64,000 bases of DNA from Molanna angustata (Eukaryota; Arthropoda; Insecta; Trichoptera; Molannidae), in NCBI GenBank assembly GCA_963576475.1, contig OY754974.1:6620974-6684973 (forward strand), read 5' to 3'. The notes beneath the pieces were generated by a model. The model saw only the letters and a list, made by a program, of their open reading frames with translations, did no database searches and was not told the DNA's origin. Position 1 is the stretch's first letter. Each line of letters starts with the position of its first letter. The translations under genes and the position numbers were made by a program. Shown in pieces: positions 44,293 through 54,423 of the stretch.

Positions 44293-44434
44293 TCGAATAT
44301 TTTTATTATTGCATATGCGCAAACATTGGATTTTTTTCCCTGTCGGGAGTCAAAGATATTTTATTAAATATCTTTGACTCCCGACAGGGAAAAAAATCCG
44401 ATGTTTGCGCATATGCAATAATAAAAATATTCGA
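44293..44434. repeat. 142-bp near-perfect palindrome
   Basis: Arms 44293-44361 and 44366-44434 (69 bp each) pair with one mismatch around a 4-base centre. The arms include GCATATGCGCAAACATTGGA and TCCCTGTCGGGAGTCAAAG. A diverged half occurs at 6776-6845. Probably a foldback MITE. No gene. Confidence 0.92.
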
Positions 44435-44574
44435 TTACTTACACATTGGTACAAGTAGGTAAATAAGACAAAAATGACCTTATAAGTCTGGCGCAATTCA
44501 GGGGTGACTTCTATGCGAAAAATGCATTTGTCACCTCAGGTATAAGAATTGTTGCTCTCATTATTTACAATAAA

Positions 44575-44905
44575 ACCAATTCTCTCAATAGATGGCGTAA
44601 CAACAAAAATAAATAAAAATAATAAGAATGTTGTTCATAATTTCACACATAGATGGCTGTAGTAAAAATTCCTTATTTTCAAGCGAAAAGAATTTCAGTA
44701 TTACAATATATAGAACTTTCAAAATTGAATTGATAGGGATCTCATTAAAAAGGCATAATTGGTGAACGTTGCGCAAGCGCATAAAGTGATCACGTAAACC
44801 AGCCGATGACAGGTCGTAAGCCCTGTAGGTGCCTTGATTTCCCGGTTCTCCTACAGTAAATATTCCAACTTCGTCTCTATTGAGATAATTAAAAATCTGT
44901 TAATA
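44575..44905 (-). mobile_element. MITE A copy, opposite orientation
   Basis: Ends with CCTGTAGGTGCCTTGATTTC, CCGGTTCTCC, AATATTCCAACTTCGTCTCT and ATTGAGAT; interior AAAAAGGCATAATTGGTGAACG. Mirrors 42911-43205. Confidence 0.6.
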
Positions 44906-45224
44906 AATAATATAGTAGTTATATTTTCTATCATGAACTGCCTGCATTTTTTATTTCTTCCTCAAAGATGAATATTATCTGAACGCATTTCACAATACCC
45001 ATGTCTATTGAATATATGTTTTTTAAATTAAAAAAGCGGAATGTGAGAGCATTTTGAAACTTTTTACAGATGAAATAACCCTTTGTGTATGAAAAAATAA
45101 TCAGCTGCTACTCAGAAGACATAGTATAACAAATATAATATTCGTATATAAATCGAATATTTCAATGATCGTATATAAATACGCAAACATTGGTTATTAA
45201 AGTATAGGCATATTGGACAAAATT
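44906..45224. other. Intergenic DNA
   Basis: No supported feature. Confidence 0.4.
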
Positions 45225-45400
45225 AGATGGGTGGCGGCAGAGCGGTTAGCGCGCTGGGTTTGAAATCTAGTGGTGGCGAGTTCGAATCCTGCCTCGACCA
45301 ATTTCGTTCTCCCTTAGCAATAATGCTTAATTTAGGGAATGCATGAGGATGTATATTGTTAATCACATCTTACAAAGTTGTTACTACAAAGACATATTCA
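45225..45400 (+). repeat. tRNA-derived SINE-2
   Basis: Head GGGTGGCGGCAGAGCGGTTA, GCGCGCTGG (box A-like), then CGAGTTCGAATCCTG (box B) and ACCAATTTCGTTC. Body TGCTTAATTTAGGGAATGCA, TGAGGATGTATAT. Other copies lie at 58163-58310 and 53155-53270 (-). Confidence 0.7.
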
Positions 45401-46748
45401 TTTATTTTTTTTATATATTAATTAATTAATTTATTTTATTATTTTTATATTTGTTTACTGACATTTATTTTAATATTTTATTTATTGTTTTATTGATTCG
45501 GGACAATAACAGCTTTTAACATAATAATTCATTTTTAGTTATAGCTAAAAAATGTCGACAGTATAAACATTAGGAAATGATTGAGCGAAATTAACAGAAT
45601 GCAAACTAGAAAACAACTTAAATAGGTAGGTAGGTACCTACTAGTATTAAATATAAAAAATATGAAAAACTGAAAAAACAAGCCTTTGGAAACAGTAGCA
45701 AGAATAAATATATTGGACTGTATTGATATATTATTTTGAATTGTACAAAAGACAAAATTTCATACGTCATACACACAAGTAGGTACATCTCCATAAAATT
45801 CCTTATGCACTCTACATGATTTGTGATGCACAATTGATTTAAAAATTACGCTTAAATACATAAAAAAAAAATCTATTTCACAGATAAGAGCTTATTTTGT
45901 GGGTAATATCTAGTCATATTTTTTCTACACAAAAATTATAAATGTATTTTTGCAGGTCCATCTCAAGGAATTGAAAAAGATACAGCAAACGACAATAATA
46001 GCAATTTACCATCATAAAGAAGAGTTTTGATTCGTTAAACAATCGCATGGCGGCTCATGTTCTCAAACGCAAAAGACATGAATACTTTGTATTATAAATA
46101 ACGTTCGCCTACTCGTAACTTTCATACAAAACTGCATATTAAATGTTCAACATGACTTATAAATGTATGCAGGGTCCTCCAAATATGTCCCTCTGGTTCG
46201 CTTTTGTGCAGCAAATATGAAAGAATCCAAACAAATCCTTTATTATTTATTCAAATGAGATGCAAGATCTGAATTTCTCGTATCCGAGACGCAAATTAGT
46301 CCGGCAATATCGATGCGCCCCATAAAAAGTTGAAAGTATGATTATTGCATGTTTCCACAAACGAGAGATATGATTTGACTTTTTCGGATATGAACCAGAG
46401 TTGATATTGCAAAATGTAAAATAAGACGCTGAATGATTTGTAGTGTCTTGTATGATATCAAAAAAATAAACAATTGTTATGAATTTTTAATAGACGCATA
46501 AATATTTCTTGTGTTCTTTGAGACTCGTTTCATAAAAAGTGAAATAATATTCAAAGTGGAATACCAAACAAGACTCGACCAATTTCGTTCACGTAGAGAC
46601 ATTTGCTTATGTTTTTTATTTTGTCAATAATGGCGGTACTTTTTCTTTGGTTTTGTATTTATTCCATAAAGATTTATTTATTTATTTTGTATAAGAACCT
46701 TAGCACTTAAATCGATCACTCTGTCAAAAATTATTTGTGGAACTATGA
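45401..46748. other. AT-rich intergenic DNA
   Basis: No supported feature. GACTCGACCAATTTCGTTCACG at 46571-46592 is a SINE-2 scrap. Confidence 0.4.
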
Positions 46749-46786
46749 CCCGAATGCACAGTCCTAGGTACCTAAATATTAACTCC

Positions 46787-46862
46787 TAACCTAACTGGAC
46801 AACCTAACTAACTGGACTCAACCTAACTAACCTAACTGGACTCCTAACCTAACCTAACTTAG
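46787..46862. repeat. CCTAA-rich (telomere-like) tract
   Basis: Six to eight CCTAA units, three of them tandem at 46842-46856, are mixed with CTGGACT spacers. The insect telomere repeat is TTAGG/CCTAA. Confidence 0.5.
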
Positions 46863-46943
46863 GGATGTCTCAAATAAACTAAATACTAAATACTACGCCA
46901 AACTTAAGGTCGATGACGTAGAATTTCACATTATTGTGTATGA

Positions 46944-46997
46944 AGAAAAGAGATAGATAGCTTTCCATGAGCTTAGAAAGCTATCTATTTCTTTTCT
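46944..46997. repeat. 22-bp hairpin
   Basis: Arms 46944-46965 and 46976-46997 pair with a single G:U-type mismatch around a 10-base loop (AGATAGATAGCTTTC / GAAAGCTATCTATTT). Confidence 0.8.
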
Positions 46998-47406
46998 GGC
47001 ATTTGACGTTTAAAATGTTTTTTGCTATAACAACACAAACATATGTAACCAACTTCACACTTCACACTGACAGCTCGATGTCATGATTTTTTTGAAATTC
47101 CACCGAATTTTCGGCATCTCGTATGGATCGCTGAATACTCTGTTTGGTATATGATTTGACAAAATTACCAAATAAATATTCAACGAAGCCGATAAAATCA
47201 TCATCCACCGAAAAAATCTCGTATTTTAGTATTAAACCATTCGGAAGGTTCCTCGCTATCTACCTTACTTTTTGACAAGTATTTAGATATGTCTCTGCAA
47301 TGCAATTCTCATAGAAAAACGTCGTAGCATCCTCCAGTTAGGAAACCACGTGATCTCCTAACTTAAGTGAATGACTGTGCAATGAAAACATGGTTTTTTT
47401 TTTTTT

Positions 47407-47671
47407 AATAATCACAGCCACCAATATAGGCGGATTTGTGCTGTACAATTTAGATCATAATATATTTACTGTTGAAAAGAAAAGTAAAAACAGAATTCCA
47501 TTAGATCTCAGAGAAATAGGGGTTTACATTAAATGATTGCAAAAGGGAAGCATATGTACAAGCAATTAAAGAATTTACAATAAAACATTAAATGCGTCAG
47601 TCACCTTCTAATGGTCGAGTGAAAGGCTTCCTACAAACAGCTATATCTTTATACCGGTGGTGGAGATGAAT
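47407..47671 (-). other. LINE 3' UTR
   Basis: Short 3' region between the ORF2 stop (47672) and the poly(A). No extra frame. Confidence 0.7.
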
Positions 47672-50446
47672 TTAGCGATTTCTAATATTATGTACATGTC
47701 GTGAGCCAATCGCCAACAGATGCTCCATATTAAAGGGTCTTTCTATTTTCACCACTTCTCCGTACATACCTCTATCCGAGAACAACGGGCAGGCAAAGAA
47801 CACATGGGTCAGTGTCTCGAGATCCTGACCGCACTCGCAGTATGGGCTGTTAACAACTCCTATTCTGAATAGATGAGGGGCTATTGAGCAATGTCCGATC
47901 CGCATTCTACATATAGTTGAGACGACACATTTGTTCAACTGATAAGCTGTATACCAAGGCTTTCTTGGAATCGTAGGTTGAATATCTTTATAAAATCTGC
48001 CTTTGTTCGAAGTCGGAGAGTTCCATTCCTTCTCCCACTCGTTCCAAGTTCGAGACTTGAGCGATAGGATCACGTCGTCGAATGTAGGAAAGAAATTATT
48101 TAAATTTTCGCCCGACTCAATGGCGGATTTGGCCAACCTGTCCGCAATTTCGTTGCCCTCGATTCCTCGGTGTGAGGGAATCCAAGCAATATTTATATCC
48201 TTACCTACGGAACTCAGATTGTAGAAATTTTTACGCATTTCACAGAGATTTATGTCATTAGGTCTTGTATTTAAATTAGAAGCGATTGCAGAGACACAGC
48301 TGAGTGAATCGGTAAAAATGATTGCCCTTTGAAGATTTAGACTGTGTATGGAGTCGAGTGCTATTTTGATTGCCACACATTCCGCAGAGAATATAGAAGT
48401 TTGGAATGAAAGTTTATATTTGCTCTCAATTTTGAGACTAGGAATGAATACCCCGACTCCCAGAACAGAATCATTTGACATTTTAGAACCATCAGTAAAT
48501 ATGTGAATATGGGAGGGATAGGATGAAATAAAATCCTGGAAAATTGAACGGTTCTCAGAAGGGTTAAAAGAAGATTTGAGAATACCAATGTCTTTATGTA
48601 TCTCTGGTATGTGGATAATTGCCTCGTAAGGGATATTGTAGTAAGGAGGAACAGTAGATTCTGGGGGAAGGTAGTGAGATTGAGAGAAATATATATAACT
48701 CTTGCAAAGACATGGAATTTGTTTGCCCCTCCTTATATGTTCCTTCAGCAGAGACACAAGGATTTTTAATGGGTCTGTTAGCAATTTGTTTGGGGTTGAA
48801 AATCTTCTAAGAAGGAAACTGTCTGATAGAAATTGTCTTCGGAGAATCAAAGGAGGGTCTACACTCTCCACTTGAAGGACATTTACAGGTGATGATCCCA
48901 TAGCTCCGAGCACCAGTCTAAGGGATTTTGATTGGACTACATCGAGTCTCTTTTGGAGATATTTGGGGAGAGGGTCGAGAATGAAACTTCCATAATCCAG
49001 ATGGCTGCGGATTAAAGCCTTGTACATGAGTTTCATTGTGGTCGGGTGACTTCCCCACCATACTCTACTCACAGCACGTAAAATATTAAAATTTTTCTCA
49101 CATGAGGAAACCACAGTATCAATGTGTCGTTTCCATGAAAGCTTTGAGTCAAGGATCATACCCAGGAATCTGACCGATTTAACACAGGAGACTGTCATGT
49201 TGTCAATAGTTACAACGATATTTGGGAGCATACGTTTTTTTGTAAATATAACTGTCTGACACTTGGAAGGGGCCAGATGCATATTCAGTGAATTAAGCTT
49301 GCCATTTAAGTTCTGAAGATTCGTTATCAGGTTTTCTTTTGCAGTCTCTATATCTCTACTAAACGAGTTTATTACGATGTCGTCCGCATATTGTAGGATT
49401 TTGCAATCTTTCGTAACAACGGAATGTATTTGTGCACAGTAAAGATTAAAAAGTATGGGGCTCAAGACAGATCCCTGAGGCAATCCTTTATATATTTTTC
49501 TAACTAATCGGGAATCGGTAGTCTCAATAACTATACTGCGCTCAGAGAGAATATTATGGATCAAGTTCGTCAAAATACGCGGTACTCCCAAGCCCAATAG
49601 AATCTCACTCAATCTCTCTAATAAGACGTTGTCGAATGCAGAAACGATATCCAAAAAACTGGCAATAACCGCTCCTTTTTTATTAAATGCAATACGATTA
49701 TCTGTAACAAGTATGCTTAAATTATCCAAACACGACTTAGTTTTTCGAAATCCAAACTGATGAGCAGGTATGAGTTTGTTATGTTCCATGTACCAATCCA
49801 ACCTATTCTTAATCATGTGTTCAAGTATCTTTAAAACGCAAGAAGATAGGGCAATTGGCCGATATGAATTACTGTAAGTAGGATCCTTTCCAGGTTTCAA
49901 GATGGGGATTATTTTTTGGGAATGCCATTCCTCAGGTATGTAACCTGTAGATAGACATAAGTTAAAAAATGAAAGGAGATGGGTTTTGAAGTCATCTGGA
50001 AGGAATTTTAAAGCAGGGTAAGGGATGTCGTCTAACCCTGGAGATGTATTCCTGACAGCTTTCAAAGGGATGATCAACTCACTCAGCGAGAAAGGAAAGT
50101 CTAGCATTGACAGCCGAGGTTGAGGAATAATAGTCTGCATCTTCAGTTCACTATAATTGGGAACAATAGGAGGTGCCAATTTGTCGCAAAACTCTTCAAG
50201 ACATGAATCAATTCTAGTTGAGTTTTTTGGGGAGACGACTGAGCCTCTGAAACGTCTTATAGAGTTCCAAACCACTGAAATGGGGGTTCTAGGCGACAAA
50301 GAACTGCAGAAATTATACCATCCTCTTCTTTTTTTTTGGCGTAACATTTTTTTTGTTTGCGCTTGGATTTGTTTGGCATATAGAAAATTTTCCATGGTCA
50401 TATTATTTTGAAAAGATTTTACTGCAAATTTACGCTTTTTAACCAT
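47672..50446 (-). CDS. LINE ORF2, second part: reverse transcriptase, RNase H and tail finger
   Basis: 924 codons from an internal Met; the same frame is open upstream to about 50690, so the first Met is not the true start. Motifs by residue: KFLPDDFK...IPEEWHSQKIIPILKPGKD (about 147-188), SYRPIALSS (195-202), AHQFGFRK (228-235), SFLDIVSAFD with catalytic Asp266, GLPQGSVLSPILFN (321-334), YADD at 353-356, FLGMILDSKLSW (427-438). RNase H: Asp652 (FTDGS), Glu689, Asp713 (FTDSL), His759 (PSHRG), Asp769 (IADRLAK). Tail finger: Cys870, Cys872, His881, Cys886. All catalytic residues are present. The enzyme would copy LINE RNA at the nicked target; here it is separated from its endonuclease by a frameshift. 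Confidence 0.93.
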   Translation of the reverse strand: MVKKRKFAVKSFQNNMTMENFLYAKQIQAQTKKMLRQKKRRGWYNFCSSLSPRTPISVVWNSIRRFRGSVVSPKNSTRIDSCLEEFCDKLAPPIVPNYSELKMQTIIPQPRLSMLDFPFSLSELIIPLKAVRNTSPGLDDIPYPALKFLPDDFKTHLLSFFNLCLSTGYIPEEWHSQKIIPILKPGKDPTYSNSYRPIALSSCVLKILEHMIKNRLDWYMEHNKLIPAHQFGFRKTKSCLDNLSILVTDNRIAFNKKGAVIASFLDIVSAFDNVLLERLSEILLGLGVPRILTNLIHNILSERSIVIETTDSRLVRKIYKGLPQGSVLSPILFNLYCAQIHSVVTKDCKILQYADDIVINSFSRDIETAKENLITNLQNLNGKLNSLNMHLAPSKCQTVIFTKKRMLPNIVVTIDNMTVSCVKSVRFLGMILDSKLSWKRHIDTVVSSCEKNFNILRAVSRVWWGSHPTTMKLMYKALIRSHLDYGSFILDPLPKYLQKRLDVVQSKSLRLVLGAMGSSPVNVLQVESVDPPLILRRQFLSDSFLLRRFSTPNKLLTDPLKILVSLLKEHIRRGKQIPCLCKSYIYFSQSHYLPPESTVPPYYNIPYEAIIHIPEIHKDIGILKSSFNPSENRSIFQDFISSYPSHIHIFTDGSKMSNDSVLGVGVFIPSLKIESKYKLSFQTSIFSAECVAIKIALDSIHSLNLQRAIIFTDSLSCVSAIASNLNTRPNDINLCEMRKNFYNLSSVGKDINIAWIPSHRGIEGNEIADRLAKSAIESGENLNNFFPTFDDVILSLKSRTWNEWEKEWNSPTSNKGRFYKDIQPTIPRKPWYTAYQLNKCVVSTICRMRIGHCSIAPHLFRIGVVNSPYCECGQDLETLTHVFFACPLFSDRGMYGEVVKIERPFNMEHLLAIGSRHVHNIRNR

Positions 50447-50571
50447 TTCAGTACATTCTCTGTCCCACCAAGGTGGAGAAGGACGGGTTTTATTTTGGTG
50501 TTCAGAATATTTGGGTACAGAACAGTCAATTGAGTCGTGTATGATACCCTTCAGAGTTTTATAGCATTCCT

Positions 50572-51366
50572 CTACATCTGGAGAAAGAAATATTCTGCCA
50601 CATTCACTATCAAGTTTAACTTGGATGGAATTATTATATTCCTGCCAATTGGCCTTGTTGAAATTTTTCCTTGCCTAGGAGATCTCGATGTGAGGGAAAA
50701 TCTAATGTGCAAATTCAATATAATGGGATAGTGATCACTAGACAATGGATCTCTCATTACCTGCCATAAGGACTGGCAGGCTAATGAAGAAGATACTATT
50801 GATAAATCCACTGCGCTAGGGTTTTGAGAAGGAGGGGAAAATCTGGTTGGAGAACCATCGTTCAGTATGCATAAATTATGCAAGTCTACAAATGATAGTA
50901 TACATCTTCCTGAACTATCTGTCCATGCGGATCCCCAACTCACTGAATGGCTATTGAAATCTCCAAGAATTACATAAGGTGGAGGAACGAGATCCATTAT
51001 TGAGTTCCAATAATGTTCATCGAAAGATTTATGGGGAGGAATGTATGTAGAGATATATGCAATATTTGAAACCGAGATAGCAACTACTTGAACTTCTTGA
51101 TTTGGTGGTAAGGAGATTCGTTTCCAAGAAATCGATCTATGTATTAAAAAGGCAGTGCCTCCACCTCTAGAATATAAACGATCATCCCGAACACAATCAT
51201 AGCCCGGAATGTTATAATACTGGCCACTTTGTAGCCAGGTTTCATTTAATGCACAAATTTTAATTTCATATTTTTGTAATAAATGAATTATATCGCATTT
51301 ATTAGCAATTGCGCTTCGACAATTAAATTGTAAAATGGAGAGAGTATTACAATTATTCAAAGCCAT
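50572..51366 (-). pseudogene. LINE ORF2, first part: APE-type endonuclease (frameshifted)
   Basis: 264 codons from ATG at 51366. The endonuclease family signature is complete: ILQFNCRSA (Asn), ALNETWL (Glu), YISTYIPP, VILGDFNSHS (Asp/Asn), SAVDLSIVS, and SDHYPIIL with the catalytic His. The start overlaps the ORF1 stop by 14 bases, the usual arrangement for coupled reinitiation. About residue 228 (PRQGKIST, near 50680) the reading leaves the family frame and runs to a false end at 50572, while the frame of the RT part is open from about 50690 onward. A single indel explains this, so the LINE is recently dead or an allele of an active one. Confidence 0.92.
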
Positions 51367-52654
51367 TATGATTATCTAATTTTTTTTGGCTCAGTAAGTC
51401 AAGTAAAAATGGCATGGCAGAGGCAACGTGGGACGGTAGGTTAGGAGTATCAGATATCAACGATATTAATATTTTTGCAATGACTTGTAAGGTTTCACCA
51501 TAACTCACATCAACTGATTTATTATTTATTATCGTTTTGTGCGGGTTATTTAATGCGCACCCGTTTTGAGGGTCATTTAATTGGCCATTATTATAAAGTA
51601 AACAGGCATCGTGGCCTTTTTGATCGAATATTTGGGTGTTTTGTGGATTTCGAGAAGACTTAGATATACTGTTTGAGCGGTGAAGAGATGATAAAGTATT
51701 TACAGTTTTAATTGCCTCAGTATAACTCTTCCGAGGAGCGGGGATTTTACTACTTGCTTCTTTGTATGAAACACTGTCTTTGGCCATTATGTACTTGACT
51801 TCTCTTTCTCTAGTCACAAAGGAACATGTAAAACTATTTGCCGGGTGCTGACCATTGCAATTAACACATTTTTCTGAGCCTGCTGGGACAGGGCATTCCG
51901 ATGCTAGGTGGTGGTCGGCACATTTTAGACATCTCGGGTTGTTCTTAGATTTGCAATCTTTCATAATATGGCCAAACTTACAGCAAATATAGCATTGAGA
52001 AGTGGGGTAGGTATACAGTTCAACGGGTAGCGAGTTGTGGAACAGGAATACGTTCCTGGGAAGGGACTGTCCCTCGAATGTAAGTACCACCGTTTGGGAT
52101 GGAACCCACTTCGTGGAACCTGAAGACGTATCCCTCCTGTTCAGTCTCCTGGCTTTTATTATTTTACCACAAGAATCTGGTACACTTGTAAATTCTATAA
52201 TTTCTTCTTCACTTAAGTCTAAATCTACGGACCTCACTAAACCCATTTTAGTTATTTTAAAAGTAGGTATGTACGCTTTTATATCATTTTTAGCAACAAA
52301 ATCGCTTGTAATGAAGTTGTTTGCACTGAGTGCAGAGGTAAATGTTAGTACAATTTTGTTCCTCCCTTCTCCCTTAACTCCACCGATAGCAATATCTTTG
52401 ATTTTTTTATTAAATAATTTCCTTCCAAAAGACATAGTATTAATATTTTTATTTTCTATATTTTGGACGTACACTATAAAAGGCCCTGTAGAGTAAGCAG
52501 GGTAAAATTTCTTAATATAATCTTTTTTGGGCGGGGAAGGCTGAGGAGAGGAACGACCTATTACCGGATCCGAGGAACCCTGCACAAGTAAAGCATCATC
52601 AGCCTTACGTTTCAAGGCCCTCGGATCAGGAGGCTTAGTCTCGTCCACCTCCAT
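51353..52654 (-). CDS. LINE ORF1 (Gag-like RNA-binding protein)
   Basis: 433 codons, intact. N-terminus basic and proline-rich (KRKADDALL, SPQPSPPKKD). Residues about 55-215 form the RNA-recognition-like region (FIVYVQNIEN, KIVLTFTSALSANNFI, VVLTFEGQSLP). Three zinc knuckles follow: C221-X2-C-X4-H-X4-C (CYICCKFGHIMKDC), C242-X2-C-X3-H-X4-C and C263-X2-C-X3-H-X6-C, the order typical of I/R1/jockey ORF1. The C-terminus (about 290-433) is low in recognisable motif and Ser/Asn-rich. It would coat LINE RNA. ORF2 begins in its last codons. Confidence 0.92.
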   Translation of the reverse strand: MEVDETKPPDPRALKRKADDALLVQGSSDPVIGRSSPQPSPPKKDYIKKFYPAYSTGPFIVYVQNIENKNINTMSFGRKLFNKKIKDIAIGGVKGEGRNKIVLTFTSALSANNFITSDFVAKNDIKAYIPTFKITKMGLVRSVDLDLSEEEIIEFTSVPDSCGKIIKARRLNRRDTSSGSTKWVPSQTVVLTFEGQSLPRNVFLFHNSLPVELYTYPTSQCYICCKFGHIMKDCKSKNNPRCLKCADHHLASECPVPAGSEKCVNCNGQHPANSFTCSFVTREREVKYIMAKDSVSYKEASSKIPAPRKSYTEAIKTVNTLSSLHRSNSISKSSRNPQNTQIFDQKGHDACLLYNNGQLNDPQNGCALNNPHKTIINNKSVDVSYGETLQVIAKILISLISDTPNLPSHVASAMPFLLDLLSQKKLDNHNGFE

Positions 52655-52998
52655 TTTCGCGATTCAGCACTTAAATAAAATAATAAAGGTACCTATGTAG
52701 GTACTGTGTAATTGAAAAAATTAAAAAAAACAAAACAAAAACTGCAGCTGTCAAATAGCTGTCAAACAAATCAAATGCAAAACAGAAATAACCTAAAAAT
52801 CAATAGCAATTCATCATATTGCGGTCAAAATAATAATAAAATCAAAATAAAATATGAAAGAATAAACTTGAAATAGATAAACAAAAATAACAGCAATAAA
52901 ATCTTATCTGTTCGCTGTGTAGTTAACGTAGGTAGATCAAATATTCGTACGAAGCACAACTGCACAACCGTTCACTAGCAACGTTCATTTTCGACCAA
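52655..52998 (-). other. LINE 5' UTR (internal promoter region)
   Basis: 344 bp before ORF1, starting TTGGTCGAAAATGAACGTTG on the minus strand. LINEs of this group carry an internal pol II promoter here; I see no clear downstream promoter element. Confidence 0.6.
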
Positions 52999-53154
52999 AA
53001 AACATGGTTAGTGTTTAGAATTTAGTATTTAGGTAGGACTCTGCATTCGGACCTATGTATCGTGTAATTAACATTGATATATTTTAGTAAGAGTATAGGG
53101 ATTTTATGAGGATGTACACCTATATACCTGTATACCTACATATATTCTTGTTAA

Positions 53155-53270
53155 TTTTTTTTATTTTTTTTTTCAATTAAGCATATTCTTGTGTTTTAGG
53201 TGAACGAAATCGATCCGGGTAGGATCTTAAAGCGCGCTAACCGCTCTGTCTCCATCCACATAAAAAAGTA
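53155..53270 (-). repeat. tRNA-derived SINE-2, minus copy
   Basis: Inverse reads GGATGGAGACAGAGCGGTTA, GCGCGCTTTAAGATC, then GATCGATTTCGTTCACCTAA and TATGCTTAATT. The box B core is damaged. Confidence 0.6.
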
Positions 53271-53300
53271 TTAAAAAAAAACACTAGTAGGTATAGTATA

Positions 53301-53525
53301 TGTCGGCCTTCGTACTTCAGTTGGTTAGGTATCAGACTGCTGATCCAAGGGTCCCGGTTTCGATTCCCGGTGGAGATACAGTTTTAAATTGTGTTTTCAA
53401 TCAGGATCTGTGAGACGGTTAATAGTCTCCATAATGTGGCAACTTGTTATTGGTTGCGTATTAAATAATTATTTGACATAGTCCCTGTTGATTGCCCGAG
53501 AAGTTGCACATAAAATAAAAGAATA
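53301..53525 (+). repeat. tRNA-derived SINE-1, full-length copy
   Basis: TGTCGGCCTTCGTACTTCAG, TTGG (box A), GGTCCCGGTTTCGATTCCCG (box B), body TGTGAGACGG, TCTCCATAATGTGGC, TTGTTATTGGTTGCG, ATTTGACATAGTCCCTGTTG, ATTGCCCGAGAAGTTGC and an A-rich end. Confidence 0.75.
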
Positions 53526-53659
53526 TATTATAATCTCATTTCAAGGAAAAATACATGAAAAAAAATCTTTTTCACAAAATTGTCTCAATTTTTTATTGCT
53601 TTTAAAACAATCATATTTTTCTCATTACATTTTCTTTGAAACAATTTAAAAAGCTGTGG

Positions 53660-53780
53660 GTGTTACAACTTCTTCTTTTTCTTTTTCTAGGCCAGTTGGC
53701 CATTGAAAGTTTTACATAAGCTTTCCTCCTGTGACATGGATTGCCAGCTGTCTACAGGAATTAGTCATGGTTCTAGGACG
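53660..53780 (-). repeat. LINE 3' end fragment
   Basis: (TTC)n, TTTTTCTAGGCCAGTTGGCC, then TTTACATAAGCTTTCCTCCT, GTGACATGGATTGCCAGCTG. The last block is shared with 10640-10670. Minus sense reads as an RT tail end. Confidence 0.45.
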
Positions 53781-54139
53781 AAGACACATATACCAATATC
53801 TCTTTTTTCCGTTTCTTCTGTAATCTCTGTGGTGACATTGTCAGCCAGTGGCATTGCAAAACGAGAAGTTAAATATTGATAAGGGATCTATTGTGAGCGA
53901 GTTGATATATGAGTTATCACAAAAATGGGATAACCTAACCATAATATAATAGGTATTAAGATGACATATAACGCTAAAACTGGTAAATGATAACATGATA
54001 TTTTAAACCGCCTAGTGTATTATGAAGTTACGCTTTAGTAAGGGCAAAGGGCAACTGTCGCGTGCCTTAAAAATGGTTTATATTATGTGATTCAAAATAT
54101 CGGAAACTCCATTTTTTTGTTTTTTTTTGCATTTAAAGA
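53781..54139. other. Intergenic DNA
   Basis: No supported feature. Confidence 0.4.
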
Positions 54140-54210
54140 ACAAACCTGGTTCTTCTATAATACATATCCTAACTTCGTCTCTATTGAGATGTTAAGAAGT
54201 TTGTCAGTAA
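54140..54210 (-). repeat. MITE A terminus only
   Basis: ACCTGGTTCTTCTATAATAC, TATCCTAACTTCGTCTCTAT, TGAGAT. Confidence 0.5.
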
Positions 54211-54243
54211 AAAAAGACACGGATAATGTTTCCCACGAAAGCT

Positions 54244-54423
54244 GGGGGCTAGTATAGTCAATTTTCGAAATCAAAACCATCCATGTTTACACATATCATG
54301 GACATAATTATGTTATGGAGTTCTATAATATCTAAATATGTTATAGAACTCCATATGATAATAATATACAATATAAGGGTAAACATGGCTGGTTTTGATT
54401 TCTCCAGTTGACCAGACTTGCCC
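54244..54423. mobile_element. MITE C, copy 2
   Basis: Arms with AAATCAAAACCATCCATGTT, TACACATATCATGGACATAA and the inverse; ends GGGGGCTAGTATAGTC and GACTTGCCC. A shorter inner hairpin, GTTATGGAGTTCTATAATAT and its inverse, lies inside, as at 37838-38018. Confidence 0.75.

Larger units (their letters stand above)
47394..52998 (-). mobile_element. Near-complete I-like LINE (non-LTR retrotransposon)
   Basis: About 5.6 kb on the minus strand. It ends in a 13-base poly(A) (T-run 47394-47406 on plus) and is flanked by AAAACATGG at 47385-47393 and 52999-53007, a 9-bp target duplication. Order: 5' UTR, ORF1 with zinc knuckles, ORF2 with APE endonuclease, RT, RNase H and a C-terminal finger. RNase H after RT points to the I group. 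One frameshift near 50680 breaks ORF2; otherwise full length. Confidence 0.93.
46749..53050. mobile_element. Inverted-repeat element split by the LINE insertion
   Basis: The left end CCCGAATGCACAGTCCTAGG, TACCTAAATATTAA (46749-46782) and the right end 53008-53050, read inverted as CCGAATGCAGAGTCCTACCT, AAATACTAA, form an imperfect terminal inverted repeat of about 40 bp. Removing the LINE and one target copy leaves about 690 bp. There is no transposase frame, so it would be a MITE. Confidence 0.5.
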
